A stretch of DNA of 64,000 nucleotides from Moorella humiferrea (lineage in GTDB: Bacteria > Bacillota > DSM-521 > Neomoorellales > Neomoorellaceae), in NCBI RefSeq assembly GCF_039233145.1, contig NZ_CP136419.1:160001-224000 (forward strand), given 5' to 3'. Below, one piece after another: positions 44,085 to 53,154 of this stretch (position 1 is its first letter; each line of letters begins with the position of its first letter). The notes beneath the pieces are model-generated. The model ran no database searches, was not told where the DNA came from, and worked only from the letters and a program-made list of their open reading frames with translations. Both the position numbers and the translations under genes were made by a program.

Positions 44085-45192
44085 ATGCTACAGGACTATA
44101 AAGGCCGCCTGGAGGATTTAGCCCGGCGGCTGGAAGAATTGAGGGTCTCCCTTTGACCTGGAAGCGGCAGAGGAAGAAATAGAGCGCCTGGAAAAGGAAA
44201 TGCTTCAACCCGACTTCTGGGAAGACCGCGCCCGGGCCGAAACCGTGGGTAAACGCCTCAACTACCTGAAAGAGAAACTGGCCCGGTACCAGGAACTGGA
44301 GAGGAAGTACACCGACGTCCGTGAACTCTGGCAGCTGGCTCTGGCTGAAGAAGATACTTCGCTAGAGGAAGAGATCGCCGGGGAACTGGCGGCCGTAGAA
44401 GGCCGGGTAGAAAAAGAGCTCCTTGCCACCCTGTTAAACGGCCGCTATGACGGCAACAATGCCATCCTCTCCCTGCATCCCGGCGCCGGCGGCACGGAGT
44501 CCCAGGACTGGGCCGCCATGCTCCTCAGGATGTACACCCGCTGGGCCGAAGATCACGGCTACCAGGTGGAAATCCTGGATTATCTGGAAGGGGAGGAGGC
44601 GGGAATTAAAAGCGCCACCCTCCTCATAAAAGGTGAGAATGCCTACGGCTACCTCCAGGCCGAAAAGGGTATCCACCGCCTGGTGCGCATTTCCCCCTTC
44701 GACGCTGCCGGCCGGCGGCATACCTCCTTCGCCTCCGTTGACGTCATTCCCGAGGTCGCGGCTGACGAAGAAGTGGTCATCAATCCCGACGATTTAAAGA
44801 TCGATACCTTCCGCTCCCAGGGGGCAGGTGGCCAGCACGTCAACAAGACGGATTCGGCGGTGCGCATTACCCATTTGCCCACGGGCATAGTGGTTACCTG
44901 TCAGAATGAGCGCTCCCAGCACGCCAACCGTCTTGCGGCCATGAAGATCCTCCAGGCCAAGCTGGCGGCCCTGAAACGCCAGGAACAGGAAGAGGAGCTG
45001 GCCCGGATCCGGGGCGAGCAGCGGGAGATAGCCTGGGGCAACCAGATACGATCTTACGTTTTCCATCCGTACAGCCTGGTCAAGGATCACCGTACCGAGG
45101 TGGAAACGGGCAACATCCAGGCCGTCATGGACGGCCAGATCGATCCCTTCATCCACGCCTATTTACACTGGCAGCGGCGCCAGAAAAGGTAA
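44085..45192 (+). CDS. prfB: Peptide chain release factor 2, with programmed +1 frameshift
   Basis: Frame 0 runs from the ATG at 44085 through CTT (44151-44153) to an in-frame TGA (44154-44156). Slipping +1 at CTT-TGA-C resumes at GAC 44155 and continues to 45192, giving 368 aa. This is the classic RF2 autoregulatory site, with GAGGG just upstream as the internal ribosome-binding stimulator. Later motifs: GGTESQDWA with GAGG, the stop-codon-reading SPF-type tripeptide (RISPFDAAGRRHTSF) and the GGQ loop (GAGGQHVNKTDSAVR). RF2 ends translation at UGA and UAA. Confidence 0.97.
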
Positions 45193-45216
45193 AGCCCGGT
45201 ATTATGCCGGGCTTTT
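45191..45216 (+). terminator. prfB terminator
   Basis: AAAGCCCGG (45191-45199), loop TATTATG, CCGGGCTTTT (45207-45216). It starts within the stop codon. Confidence 0.8.
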
Positions 45217-45219
45217 ACC

Positions 45220-45248
45220 TTGACATCATGCCGGACGTTGTGTACGAT
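45220..45248 (+). promoter_or_regulatory. Promoter of the radical SAM gene
   Basis: Consensus TTGACA (45220-45225), 17-base spacer, TACGAT (45243-45248), just after the prfB terminator. Confidence 0.75.
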
Positions 45249-45334
45249 AAAAATGGGTAATTTGGGTCTTTTGGGTATATTATTTGGGTTTAAGGGCACT
45301 ACTAAAAGTAAAATCAGGAAAGGAGAGGTCAAGG

Positions 45335-46726
45335 ATGGTTGCCGTGCGAGCCAATTTGGATCTGGCCAAAAAATACGTGGCCGAAAAATTGCTGCGGGAA
45401 GCCTTCGAGTATATGGAAAAAAATCCCGAAGAAAATTTTCCGCGCCTGCTGCAGGTAGCCCGGATGCTGGCTCGAAAAGAGGTACATAAGCAGCAAATCG
45501 CCAAAGTTCTGGAAGCCTACCGGCAAAATCCCAGCATCCATGCCTATGTAAACCGCCTTTTCAACGTCCACCCCAACGTCAAACAAAGGCTGATTTACAA
45601 CTGGTTCGTCAACGCCATGCTTTTGGGTATCCCCCGCCAGCAGCAGGTAGAAAAGGAAACCGGTATTCATATTCCTAACTTTTTCCTTTTAGACCCCACC
45701 AGCGACTGCAACCTGCGCTGTCACGGCTGCTGGGCCGGGGAGTATGCCCATCACGACAGCCTGGAGTTGGACCTGGTCGACCGCCTCTGTCGGGAAGCGA
45801 AGGAAGTGGGGATTTACTGGATGGCCATGTCGGGGGGTGAACCCTTCCGCTGGCCCCATCTTTTTGAACTGGCCGAGCGCCATCCGGATATGGCCTTTAT
45901 GCTTTACACAAACGGCACTTTAATAGATGAAGCCGTGGCCGACCGCCTGGTAGAAGTGGGTAACATTACCCCGGCCATCAGCCTGGAAGGTTGGCGGGAG
46001 CGCACCGACGCCCGTAGAGGAAAGGGTGTCTTTGACCGGGTGATGAAGGCCATGGAGATCTTACGGGATCGGGGATTGGTCTTCGGCGTTTCCCTCACTA
46101 TTACCCGGGAAAACGTCGAAGAAGTGACCAGCGACGCCTTTATTGATTTCCTGATGGAGAAAGGGGTCGTTTACGGTTGGAGTTTCCATTACGTTCCCGT
46201 CGGCCGCGAACCCAAGCCTGAATTGATGATTACCCCGGAGCAGCGGGCCTATCTGGTGGAGCGCGTGGCTTACATCCGCAACCATAAAGGCCTGCAGCTG
46301 GCCGACTTCTGGAACGACGGCGAGCTTACCTTGGGCTGCATCGCCGGCGGCCGCCGTTACTTCCATATAACCGCCAGCGGAGATGTTGAGCCCTGCGCCT
46401 TTATCCATTTTTCCCTGGACAACATTAAAAATAAAAGTTTAATGGAAGTCCTCAAGTCGCCCCTATTCCGTGCCTATCAGGAACGCCAGCCCTTCAGCGA
46501 TAATCTGTTGCGCCCCTGCCCCCTGATTGACGTACCCGGGGCTCTAAGGGAAATTATCGCTTCCACCGGGGCCCGGCCGACCCACCCCGGGGCGGAAACG
46601 GTCCTCGGCGGCACGATAGGCGCCTACCTGGACGCCAACTCCGCCCGCTGGGCCGTAGTGGCCGATAGGATATGGCAGGAACGCCATCCGGTGGCAGAGA
46701 AAAAGGAATTGACAGCCGGGAAATAA
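45335..46726 (+). CDS. Radical SAM protein with SPASM-like C-terminus
   Basis: 463 aa from the ATG at 45335 (AAAGGAGAGG upstream). An unusual N-terminal helical domain of about 110 residues (VAVRANLDLAKKYVAEKLL to QQQVEKETG), then the radical SAM core with CNLRCHGC (about 127-134), SGGEPFRW, and TNGTLI. C-terminal cysteines (LGCIAGGRRYF, VEPCAFIH, RPCPLID) suggest a second cluster as in SPASM proteins. Substrate unknown. Its own promoter precedes it; a regulator gene follows. Confidence 0.85.
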   Translation: MVAVRANLDLAKKYVAEKLLREAFEYMEKNPEENFPRLLQVARMLARKEVHKQQIAKVLEAYRQNPSIHAYVNRLFNVHPNVKQRLIYNWFVNAMLLGIPRQQQVEKETGIHIPNFFLLDPTSDCNLRCHGCWAGEYAHHDSLELDLVDRLCREAKEVGIYWMAMSGGEPFRWPHLFELAERHPDMAFMLYTNGTLIDEAVADRLVEVGNITPAISLEGWRERTDARRGKGVFDRVMKAMEILRDRGLVFGVSLTITRENVEEVTSDAFIDFLMEKGVVYGWSFHYVPVGREPKPELMITPEQRAYLVERVAYIRNHKGLQLADFWNDGELTLGCIAGGRRYFHITASGDVEPCAFIHFSLDNIKNKSLMEVLKSPLFRAYQERQPFSDNLLRPCPLIDVPGALREIIASTGARPTHPGAETVLGGTIGAYLDANSARWAVVADRIWQERHPVAEKKELTAGK

Positions 46727-46768
46727 AGGGATATGCTGGGGGTAGCAAGCTGTGGGAGAGGGACGCCG

Positions 46769-47464
46769 ATGCTTACCAGACGCCGGACCCAGTTCCTGGA
46801 GAGAATAAAAGAGATATACCAGGAAACCGGGGAACCAGTCCATTATATAACCGTGGCCGAGGCCCTGGGGGTCAGTAAGTGGACGGCCTATGACATCCTC
46901 CAGGAGCTAGAGAAAGACGGTTTCCTGGAAAGAAAATATATAGTCAACAGCAACGAAAAAACGCCCGGACGTTCCATGATCATGTTCGTACCCACTCCGT
47001 TGGCTGCGGGAGAGGGGAACTTTGCCGTTGACTGGCAGGAAGCCCGCGCCAGGTTGTTGGAAACTGTGGGCAACCTTTTGCCCAGGGAAGCGGGACGGGT
47101 GGCCCGGGAACTCCTGGAAGAAATACCGGGCAAAGCCCATCCCGTGATTACCTGCGCCTATACCCTGACGGTCCTGCTGGTGTATTTGAAGTCCCTGGGA
47201 GAAAAAGCCCTGCATCTGGTCCGCGGCGCCCTGAAAAACGCGCGGCGGCCGGAGGCCGGCCTGCTTTTGGCTACAGGCACGGGCCTGGGCCTGGCGGCCA
47301 ACATGGGGCCCCAGGGGAGCCTGGCCGGACAGCTGGCCGCCTATTTGAGCCGCCTTCAGGAGCAGATAGAGGCTTTAAACGGCGGCGAGCATAAATTACT
47401 CCTTGAATTTCTCCACGAAGCCCTGGAACGGGCAATTAAAAAGGTGGAAAGCCCGGTGCTGTGA
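46769..47464 (+). CDS. Winged-helix transcriptional regulator, unknown target
   Basis: 231 aa from the ATG at 46769 (GAGAGGGAC upstream). The N-terminal 75 residues form a wHTH (RRRTQFLERIKEIYQETGEP, VAEALGVSKWTAYDILQELEKDG) followed by the wing and a helical C-terminal domain that is not recognised. The N-terminal part resembles LexA/Lrp-type DNA-binding domains. It follows the radical SAM gene by 42 bases, so the two may be co-transcribed. A terminator overlaps its stop. Confidence 0.75.
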   Translation: MLTRRRTQFLERIKEIYQETGEPVHYITVAEALGVSKWTAYDILQELEKDGFLERKYIVNSNEKTPGRSMIMFVPTPLAAGEGNFAVDWQEARARLLETVGNLLPREAGRVARELLEEIPGKAHPVITCAYTLTVLLVYLKSLGEKALHLVRGALKNARRPEAGLLLATGTGLGLAANMGPQGSLAGQLAAYLSRLQEQIEALNGGEHKLLLEFLHEALERAIKKVESPVL

Positions 47465-47478
47465 CGCCCGGGCTTTTT
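47448..47478 (+). terminator. Terminator overlapping the regulator stop codon
   Basis: AAAGCCCGG (47448-47456) pairs with CCGGGCTTT (47468-47476), followed by further T's. It separates the regulator from ubiB. Confidence 0.75.
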
Positions 47479-47498
47479 AAAATAATTGGAGGACGACC

Positions 47499-49163
47499 AT
47501 GTCCCTGCGACGGCGCTATATCCACCTTAATCGTTATCGCCAGATCGTCAATGTCCTGGCCCGTTACGGTTTTGGCTATCTCCTCGATCAGATGGGGCTG
47601 GGGGAACTAATCTTAAAGCGGCAGCGACAGCAGTCTGCTTTATCGGCGGGGGAACGCCTGCGCCTGGCCCTGGCCGAACTCGGCCCTACTTTTATCAAAC
47701 TGGGACAGCTCCTCAGCACCCGTACCGACCTTTTACCTCCCGACATCGTCACCGAGCTGGCCCGGCTGCAGGATCGCGTCCCTCCTTTTTCCTTTGCTGA
47801 AGTGAAAGATACGGTGGAAAAAGAACTGGGCCGGCCGCTGGAAGAGGTTTTTCTTCAATTTTGCGCCGAGCCCATGGCGGCTGCGTCCATCGGCCAGGTA
47901 CACCGGGCCGCCCTGCCTGGTGATAAGCAGGTCGTCGTTAAGGTTCAACGGCCGGGTATTGCCGAACGGGTGCGCATAGATCTGGAAATTCTTTTCGATC
48001 TGGCACGACTGGCCCGGCACCACACTGTTTACGGCCGCATCTATGATTTTCCCCGCATGGTCGAAGAATTTGCCCGCTCCATGGAGGCAGAGCTCGATTA
48101 TACCGTCGAAGGCCGCAATACCGACCGCCTGCGGGAGAACATGGCCGGCAACGCTCAGGTCTATATCCCCAAAGTCTACTGGGATTATACCACCGTCAGG
48201 GTTTTGACGCAGGAATATGTCGAGGCGGTAAAATTAAACGACCTGGAGGAAATCGACCGGCAGGGTTATAACCGCCGGCGGATAGCCGTAAATTTAGCCC
48301 GGGCCGTTTACCAGCAAATATTTATAGACGGTTTTTTCCACGGCGATCCCCATCCCGGCAACCTGGCGGTACTGCCGGGAGACGTGATTGTTTTTATGGA
48401 CTTCGGGTTGATGGGTATCTTAAGCGAAGAACGCCGGGAACAGTTCATCGACCTTCTGCTGGGCATCGTCCGCCGGCGCAGTCAGGACGTGCTGCGGACA
48501 ATTACGGCCATGGGCATGGTCCCCGAGGGGGTAGATAAAGGGGCCTTGAGGCACGACCTCGACGTCCTGCGCGATCGTTACTATCACGTTCCTTTGAGCC
48601 AGATCCATCTCGGACGGGCCCTGGAGGAACTGATGCACCTCGCTTTTAAATATCACCTACGCCTGCCCCCGGAGCTGACCGTGCTGGCCAAAACCCTTAT
48701 CACCCTGGAAGGGTTGGCGCGAAAACTGGATCCCGACCTGGAGCTGGCCGAACTGGCCGAGCCTTACGGTCGTGAGCTCCTGCGTCGGCGTTTCAGCGCC
48801 AGCGCCCTACGTCAAGCCCTGACTGACAACCTGTCCCTTACATGGGATATGTTAAAGCACCTTCCCCGCCGCCTCGAGGACATTGTGGATCGGCTGGAAG
48901 GCGGGGGGTTGACCGTAAAAGTCGAACACCAAAACTTGCGCGCCCTGGTTAACCATTTAGATCGTATTGTCAACAAACTTACCGTCAGCATAGTCCTTCT
49001 GGCCTTCAGCATTATCATGGCCAGTTTGATCATTAGCGCGGCCCTGGGAGCGCCGAGCAACAGCATCTTTTTCCGCCTGCCCACCCTAGAAATCGGTTTT
49101 GGAGCCGCGGGCCTCATGCTTATATGGCTGCTGGCGGCCATCTGGCGGGGCGGCCGCGATTGA
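47499..49163 (+). CDS. UbiB/ABC1/AarF-family atypical kinase
   Basis: 554 aa. Family marks are clear: LGPTFIKLGQLLSTRTDLLP (KxGQ region), the Ala-rich AAASIGQVHRA, VVVKVQRPG, FFHGDPHPGN and MDFGLMG. Two C-terminal membrane helices (IVLLAFSIIMASLIISAAL and FGAAGLMLIWLLAAIW) anchor it. These ATPases assist membrane quinone-lipid metabolism or extraction; here menaquinone or other isoprenoids would be the target. The ribosome site is GGAGG before the ATG at 47499. Confidence 0.92.
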   Translation: MSLRRRYIHLNRYRQIVNVLARYGFGYLLDQMGLGELILKRQRQQSALSAGERLRLALAELGPTFIKLGQLLSTRTDLLPPDIVTELARLQDRVPPFSFAEVKDTVEKELGRPLEEVFLQFCAEPMAAASIGQVHRAALPGDKQVVVKVQRPGIAERVRIDLEILFDLARLARHHTVYGRIYDFPRMVEEFARSMEAELDYTVEGRNTDRLRENMAGNAQVYIPKVYWDYTTVRVLTQEYVEAVKLNDLEEIDRQGYNRRRIAVNLARAVYQQIFIDGFFHGDPHPGNLAVLPGDVIVFMDFGLMGILSEERREQFIDLLLGIVRRRSQDVLRTITAMGMVPEGVDKGALRHDLDVLRDRYYHVPLSQIHLGRALEELMHLAFKYHLRLPPELTVLAKTLITLEGLARKLDPDLELAELAEPYGRELLRRRFSASALRQALTDNLSLTWDMLKHLPRRLEDIVDRLEGGGLTVKVEHQNLRALVNHLDRIVNKLTVSIVLLAFSIIMASLIISAALGAPSNSIFFRLPTLEIGFGAAGLMLIWLLAAIWRGGRD

Positions 49164-49214
49164 ATAATGACGCCGCCAAAGGCGAACAATGGTGGTAAAA
49201 GCGGGGGATGAGCC

Positions 49215-49466
49215 ATGCCGTACAGGATAACCGATGCCTGCATTGCCTGCGGCGACTGTACCGTTGTTTGCCCGTGCCGGGCCATTGTGGAGGAAGACAG
49301 GCGCTTTGGACGTAAGGGCGGTTTCCGGGAAGGAAAGGACGACGCCGCCGCCGGAAACACTTCACCGGGAAGTCCGGCCGCCTTTTTTCGGATAACTGAT
49401 GCCTGCGACGGCTGCGGCTGTTGCCGGGAGGTCTGCCCTGCAGGGGCTATTGTTTGGCAGGATTAA
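49215..49466 (+). CDS. Two-cluster 4Fe-4S ferredoxin
   Basis: 83 aa. The first motif CIACGDCTVVCPCRAI and second CDGCGCCREVCPAGAI are each CxxCxxCxxxC. They are spaced by about 35 residues, longer than in standard clostridial ferredoxins, with a basic and Gly/Ser-rich insert between. The first motif has an extra Cys after CP. A small cytoplasmic electron carrier. Partner not evident from the neighbours. Confidence 0.9.
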   Translation: MPYRITDACIACGDCTVVCPCRAIVEEDRRFGRKGGFREGKDDAAAGNTSPGSPAAFFRITDACDGCGCCREVCPAGAIVWQD

Positions 49467-49533
49467 AGCATCGCGGGGGAGGAAAATGGCTTTTTCTGGC
49501 GAAATGTAATAGCGTTCCAGGGAGGCAGGAAGG

Positions 49534-50376
49534 GTGAAGCACAGAGAATGGTTAGACTACCTGGGAATTACAGCCGGCACTTTGATTACCGCCCTGGGAC
49601 TGGTTCTTTTCCTGGTTCCCAATAAGATCGCCGCCGGCGGCGTCAGCGGCTTGGCCACGGTACTCCATTATGTCTTCGGTTGGCCGGTGGGCTTAACCAT
49701 GCTGGTCCTCAATATCCCCCTTTTTTTAGCCGGGCTTAAAGTTTTAGGATGGCAATTCGGCCTTAAAACCATATATGGGACCATCATACTTTCTTTTTTT
49801 ACCGATACTTTGGCCCTGTGGCTCCACGCGCCCACCGCCGACGCCCTCTTGGCCTCTATATACGGGGGGCTCATGAGCGGTGTAGGGCTAGGGGTGGTTT
49901 TTCGCTACGGCGGCAGCACCGGTGGTACCGACCTTGCCGCCCTCCTGTTTAACCATTTTTTACATATCAGTTCGGGAGTGGGTTTGCTTTTAGTTGACGC
50001 CCTGGTGATCGGTCTGGCCGGGCTCACCTTTAACGTAGAACTGGCCCTCTACGCCTTGCTGGCACTTATTTTAACCAGCCGGGCCATTGACGCCGTCCAG
50101 GAGGGCGGCGGCTACGCCAAGGCGGCGCTCATTATTTCCGATCATGCCGCAACCATTGCCCGGCAAATAATGGAGAAGCTGGACCGCGGTGTGACGGGCC
50201 TTTCCGGCCGCGGCCTTTATACAGGCAGGAACAGGGAAATACTGCTGGTGGTGGTGCAGCGCTCTGAGGTCACCCGCCTGAAAAACCTGGTGGCGGACAT
50301 CGACCCCAAGGCTTTTGTCATCGTCAGCAACGTCCATGAGGTTCTTGGCGAAGGCTTTCGTCAGTGGCGCGAATGA
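49534..50376 (+). CDS. YitT-family membrane protein (DUF161 plus DUF2179)
   Basis: 280 aa. Five to six membrane helices (GLVLFLVPNKIAAGGVSGLA, MLVLNIPLFLAG, FRYGGSTGGTDLAALL), then a C-terminal cytoplasmic DUF2179 domain (about 205-280; GLYTGRNREILLVVVQRSEVTRLK, VIVSNVHEVLGEGF). GTG start with GGAGGCAGGAAGG before it. The function of the family is not established. Confidence 0.9.
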   Translation: MKHREWLDYLGITAGTLITALGLVLFLVPNKIAAGGVSGLATVLHYVFGWPVGLTMLVLNIPLFLAGLKVLGWQFGLKTIYGTIILSFFTDTLALWLHAPTADALLASIYGGLMSGVGLGVVFRYGGSTGGTDLAALLFNHFLHISSGVGLLLVDALVIGLAGLTFNVELALYALLALILTSRAIDAVQEGGGYAKAALIISDHAATIARQIMEKLDRGVTGLSGRGLYTGRNREILLVVVQRSEVTRLKNLVADIDPKAFVIVSNVHEVLGEGFRQWRE

Positions 50377-50423
50377 CGGCGCCCAACGTCATCATTAATA
50401 AACGACGGGAGGAATGATTACCC

Positions 50424-51239
50424 TTGTCTGATGCTTATCCAGAATTGACGGCCACGGCCCGGCGGCTGCGGCAGCACATTATCAGGATGGTAGGCGCGGC
50501 CGGGTCGGGACACCCGGGCGGTTCATTATCGGCGGTAGAAATCGTCACGGCCCTGTATTTTAAAGTAATGCGCCTGGATCCTTCCCGGCCGGACTGGCCA
50601 GAACGGGATCGGTTCGTCCTGTCCAAAGGACACGCGGCGCCCGTCCTTTACGCCGCCCTGGCGGAAAAGGGATTTTTCCCGGTAGACGATCTTTTAACCT
50701 TGCGCCGGCTGGGTAGCCCTCTGCAGGGGCACCCGGACCGTAAAGCCCTGCCGGGGGTGGAGGTATCCACCGGTTCCCTAGGCCACGGCCTGGCCGTGGC
50801 CAACGGAATGGCCCTGGCTGGACGCCTGGATGGGCGGGACTACCGGGTGTACGTGCTCCTCGGCGACGGCGAACTGCAGGAAGGCATGGTGTGGGAAGGG
50901 GCCATGGCCGCCGCCCATTATCACCTGGACAACCTGACGGCCATTGTCGACCACAATCATCTGCAGATTGACGGCCGCGTAGAAGACGTCATGTCGCCGG
51001 AGCCGGTGGCCGACAAATTCCGCGCCTTCGGCTGGGAAACAAAGACCATAGACGGCCACGCTTTCGGGCAGATTCTAGACGCCCTTGCCTGGGCGCGGGA
51101 AGTGAAGGGCAGGCCGGCAGTTATCATCGCCGAAACCGTCAAAGGTAAAGGGGTAAGTTTCATGGAAAACGAGGCCGGCTGGCACGGCAAAGCCCCGGGG
51201 CCTGAACAAGTAGAAAAAGCCCTGGCCGAGCTGGCCTAA
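50424..51239 (+). CDS. Transketolase, N-terminal (TPP-binding) subunit
   Basis: 271 aa. GSGHPGGSLSAVEIVTALYF, the thiamine diphosphate fold GDGELQEGMVWEG...DHNHLQIDG, and EAGWHGKAP. This is the first half of a split transketolase; the second half is the next gene. Together they exchange two-carbon ketol units in the non-oxidative pentose pathway. Starts with TTG at 50424 after GGGAGG. A hairpin with a T-run (51269-51295) lies between the two genes. Confidence 0.92.
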   Translation: MSDAYPELTATARRLRQHIIRMVGAAGSGHPGGSLSAVEIVTALYFKVMRLDPSRPDWPERDRFVLSKGHAAPVLYAALAEKGFFPVDDLLTLRRLGSPLQGHPDRKALPGVEVSTGSLGHGLAVANGMALAGRLDGRDYRVYVLLGDGELQEGMVWEGAMAAAHYHLDNLTAIVDHNHLQIDGRVEDVMSPEPVADKFRAFGWETKTIDGHAFGQILDALAWAREVKGRPAVIIAETVKGKGVSFMENEAGWHGKAPGPEQVEKALAELA

Positions 51240-51268
51240 TCGCTCCCCCACGGGGCTAACAACCGCCC

Positions 51269-51295
51269 TGGTGCCGGCTGGCGACACCATTTTTT
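51269..51295 (+). terminator. Possible attenuator between transketolase subunits
   Basis: TGGTG-C-CG (51269-51276), loop GCTGG, CG-A-CACCA (51282-51289), then six T's. A short stem with one mismatch; it might lower expression of the second subunit. Confidence 0.35.
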
Positions 51296-51332
51296 CGTTT
51301 TAAGTAGAACGATTTTTGGAAGGAAGATATCT

Positions 51333-52268
51333 ATGACCAAAATGGCAACCCGGGAAGCCTACGGCAAGGCCCTGGTGGAGCTGGGGCGGCAGAACGAACA
51401 GGTAGTGGTTTTAGACGCCGACCTGTCCAAGTCTACCATGACGGCCTACTTTGCCAAAGAATTTCCCCAGCGCTTTTTCAATATGGGCATTGCCGAGCAG
51501 AGCCTGATGGGCACGGCCGCAGGGCTGGCCTTGAGCGGCAAGATCCCCTTTGCCAGCACCTTTGCCGTCTTTGCCACCGGCCGGGCCTACGACCAGGTAC
51601 GCAACGGCATCGCCTATCCCAAGGTAAATGTAAAGATAGCCGCCACCCACGCCGGCCTGACTGTCGGCGAAGATGGGGCATCCCATCAGGCCATCGAAGA
51701 CATCGCCCTCATGCGCATCATACCCAATATGACGGTCATCGTTCCGGCAGACGCCACAGAAGCCCGGCAGGCCGTTTTTGCCGCCGCCGCCCATCAGGGG
51801 CCGGTATACCTGCGCCTCGGCCGGCCGGCCGTACCGGTGATATACGGCGAAGATTACCAATTCCAGATCGGCCGCGCCCATGTCTTAAGGCAGGGAAAGG
51901 ATGCGGCCGTCATCGCCTGCGGGGTTATGGTTCATGAAGCGTTGAGGGCTGCCGAGGAACTGGCGGCGGAAGGAATAGACGTTATGGTCGTCAACATGGG
52001 GACCATAAAGCCCCTGGACCGGGAGGCGGTCCTGGCGGCGGCGGCCACCGGGGCGGTGGTAACAGCTGAAGAACACACGGTCATCGGCGGCCTGGGGAGT
52101 GCCGTAGCCGAGGTCCTGGCCACGGAGAGGCCCGTCCCCATGGCCATGGTCGGCATCCGCGACACCTTCGGCGAGTCCGGCAAACCCGATGAGCTGATGG
52201 CCAAATACGGCCTGACAGCACGAGACATCGTGGCGGCGGTGAAGGAGTTGAAGGGAAAAAAGGATTAA
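51333..52268 (+). CDS. Transketolase, C-terminal (pyrimidine-binding) subunit
   Basis: 311 aa. MATREAYGKALVELG, VVLDADLSKST, FFNMGIAEQSLMGTAAGLAL with the Glu that contacts thiamine, then the C-terminal domain (GRAHVLRQGKDAAVIACG, VVTAEEHTVIGGLGSAVAE). It pairs with the preceding gene. GGAAGG lies upstream of the ATG. It ends 94 bases before a strong terminator. Confidence 0.92.
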   Translation: MTKMATREAYGKALVELGRQNEQVVVLDADLSKSTMTAYFAKEFPQRFFNMGIAEQSLMGTAAGLALSGKIPFASTFAVFATGRAYDQVRNGIAYPKVNVKIAATHAGLTVGEDGASHQAIEDIALMRIIPNMTVIVPADATEARQAVFAAAAHQGPVYLRLGRPAVPVIYGEDYQFQIGRAHVLRQGKDAAVIACGVMVHEALRAAEELAAEGIDVMVVNMGTIKPLDREAVLAAAATGAVVTAEEHTVIGGLGSAVAEVLATERPVPMAMVGIRDTFGESGKPDELMAKYGLTARDIVAAVKELKGKKD

Positions 52269-52362
52269 AATCAAAGTCTCCCTGAAGCGCCCTCCGCCGG
52301 CGTCCCGGATAAACTGACTAACCACAGTTGACTTCTGCGACTTAAAGAAGCGCATCAACATT

Positions 52363-52389
52363 AAACCGCCCCAGTAGGGCGGTTTTTTT
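52363..52389 (+). terminator. Transketolase terminator, target of the group IIC intron
   Basis: AAACCGCCC (52363-52371), loop CAGTA, GGGCGGTTT (52377-52385), T-run to 52389. The intron 5' end GTGCG begins at the next base. Confidence 0.92.
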
Positions 52390-52605
52390 GTGCGCCCGGC
52401 ATGGGCGTTAACTTGGTGGTGAAAAAGTCCACTGCAGGCGAGGCAGCACCAGTCTGCTAGCCAAAGGCAAAAGGGGGCCTATCGCGAGGTGGGATCCGAA
52501 GGAACCCCATACGACGCTAGACCGCTCGGATGAGCTGGCAACACAAAGAGAAATCCCAGGTTGCCAAGGGGCGGTAGAGTAGATGGGGCGGGCGCGGGGC
52601 GAAGA
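52390..52605 (+). mobile_element. Group IIC intron remnant, 5' part (domain I)
   Basis: It begins GTGCGCCCGGCATGGGCG directly after a terminator T-run, the known insertion rule of bacterial class C introns. Domain-I-like blocks follow: GGTGGTGAAAAAGTCCACTG, GGAACCCCATACGACGCTAG, GGATGAGCTGGCAACACAAA, GAGAAATCCCAGGTTGCC. No reverse transcriptase ORF and no domain V/VI are seen downstream, so it is truncated; the 3' limit is approximate. Confidence 0.82.
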
Positions 52606-52611
52606 TTGGTG

Positions 52612-53077
52612 TCCGACCTGATGGAGATGCCGGCGTTCCACGGGGTAGTGAAGGTTGTGGTGGACGGGAAGCCGCAGCCGCCGCAGTTGGTGAAGCTAGA
52701 GTTGAGCGAGTGGGATAAGAACAGGTGGCGGTACAAGGGTAATGAGTTATCTCAGCCAGTAGAAGAAGTGCCGGTTAACGAAAGTCCGGTAATAGAAACC
52801 AGTCCAGAGTTTAACCAAGGTACTGAAGAAGTCAAAGCTGAAGTAGCAAGCCGGAGCCAGTACTGAAGTAGAAGCTTAAGTCGGTGTTGAAGCCAGCAAT
52901 TTGGAGTGGGAGATAAGCGAGGTAAAAAAGCACGGTAGGGCCAGTAAAAAGAAAACTATTTTAAAAGTATCAAGAGAAGAACCGCCAGAAGAGAGTGCGG
53001 CAAAATATACAGGATATAAGGTGTCCCAGCTAACAATTCTGGATGAACAAGAGAACAAAGATGATTTCTTTATTTAA
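52612..53077 (+). pseudogene. Decayed gene of unknown family
   Basis: An open stretch (VSDLMEMPAFHGVVKVVVDG, LVKLELSEWDKNRWRYKGNE, then a Val/Glu/Pro-rich repeat) stops at 52866. A second open stretch in another frame (SNLEWEISEVKKHGRASKKK to ENKDDFFI) runs to the stop at 53077. The two are joined by a frameshift near 52870-52885. The 5' part was probably cut by the intron fragment. No family recognised; codon use is AT-richer toward the end. Confidence 0.45.
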
Positions 53078-53154
53078 GGTTAAAAACCAAGCCCCCTTTT
53101 CCGATATGATAGATTAGTGCCTGTTCCTAATCTACTACTTGGGGGTACTTTGCT

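Noticed and set aside
43813-44121. 102-codon frame between secA and prfB
   Set aside because: It runs through the structured element and into prfB in the wrong frame; composition is Arg/Gly repeats and the start has no ribosome site.
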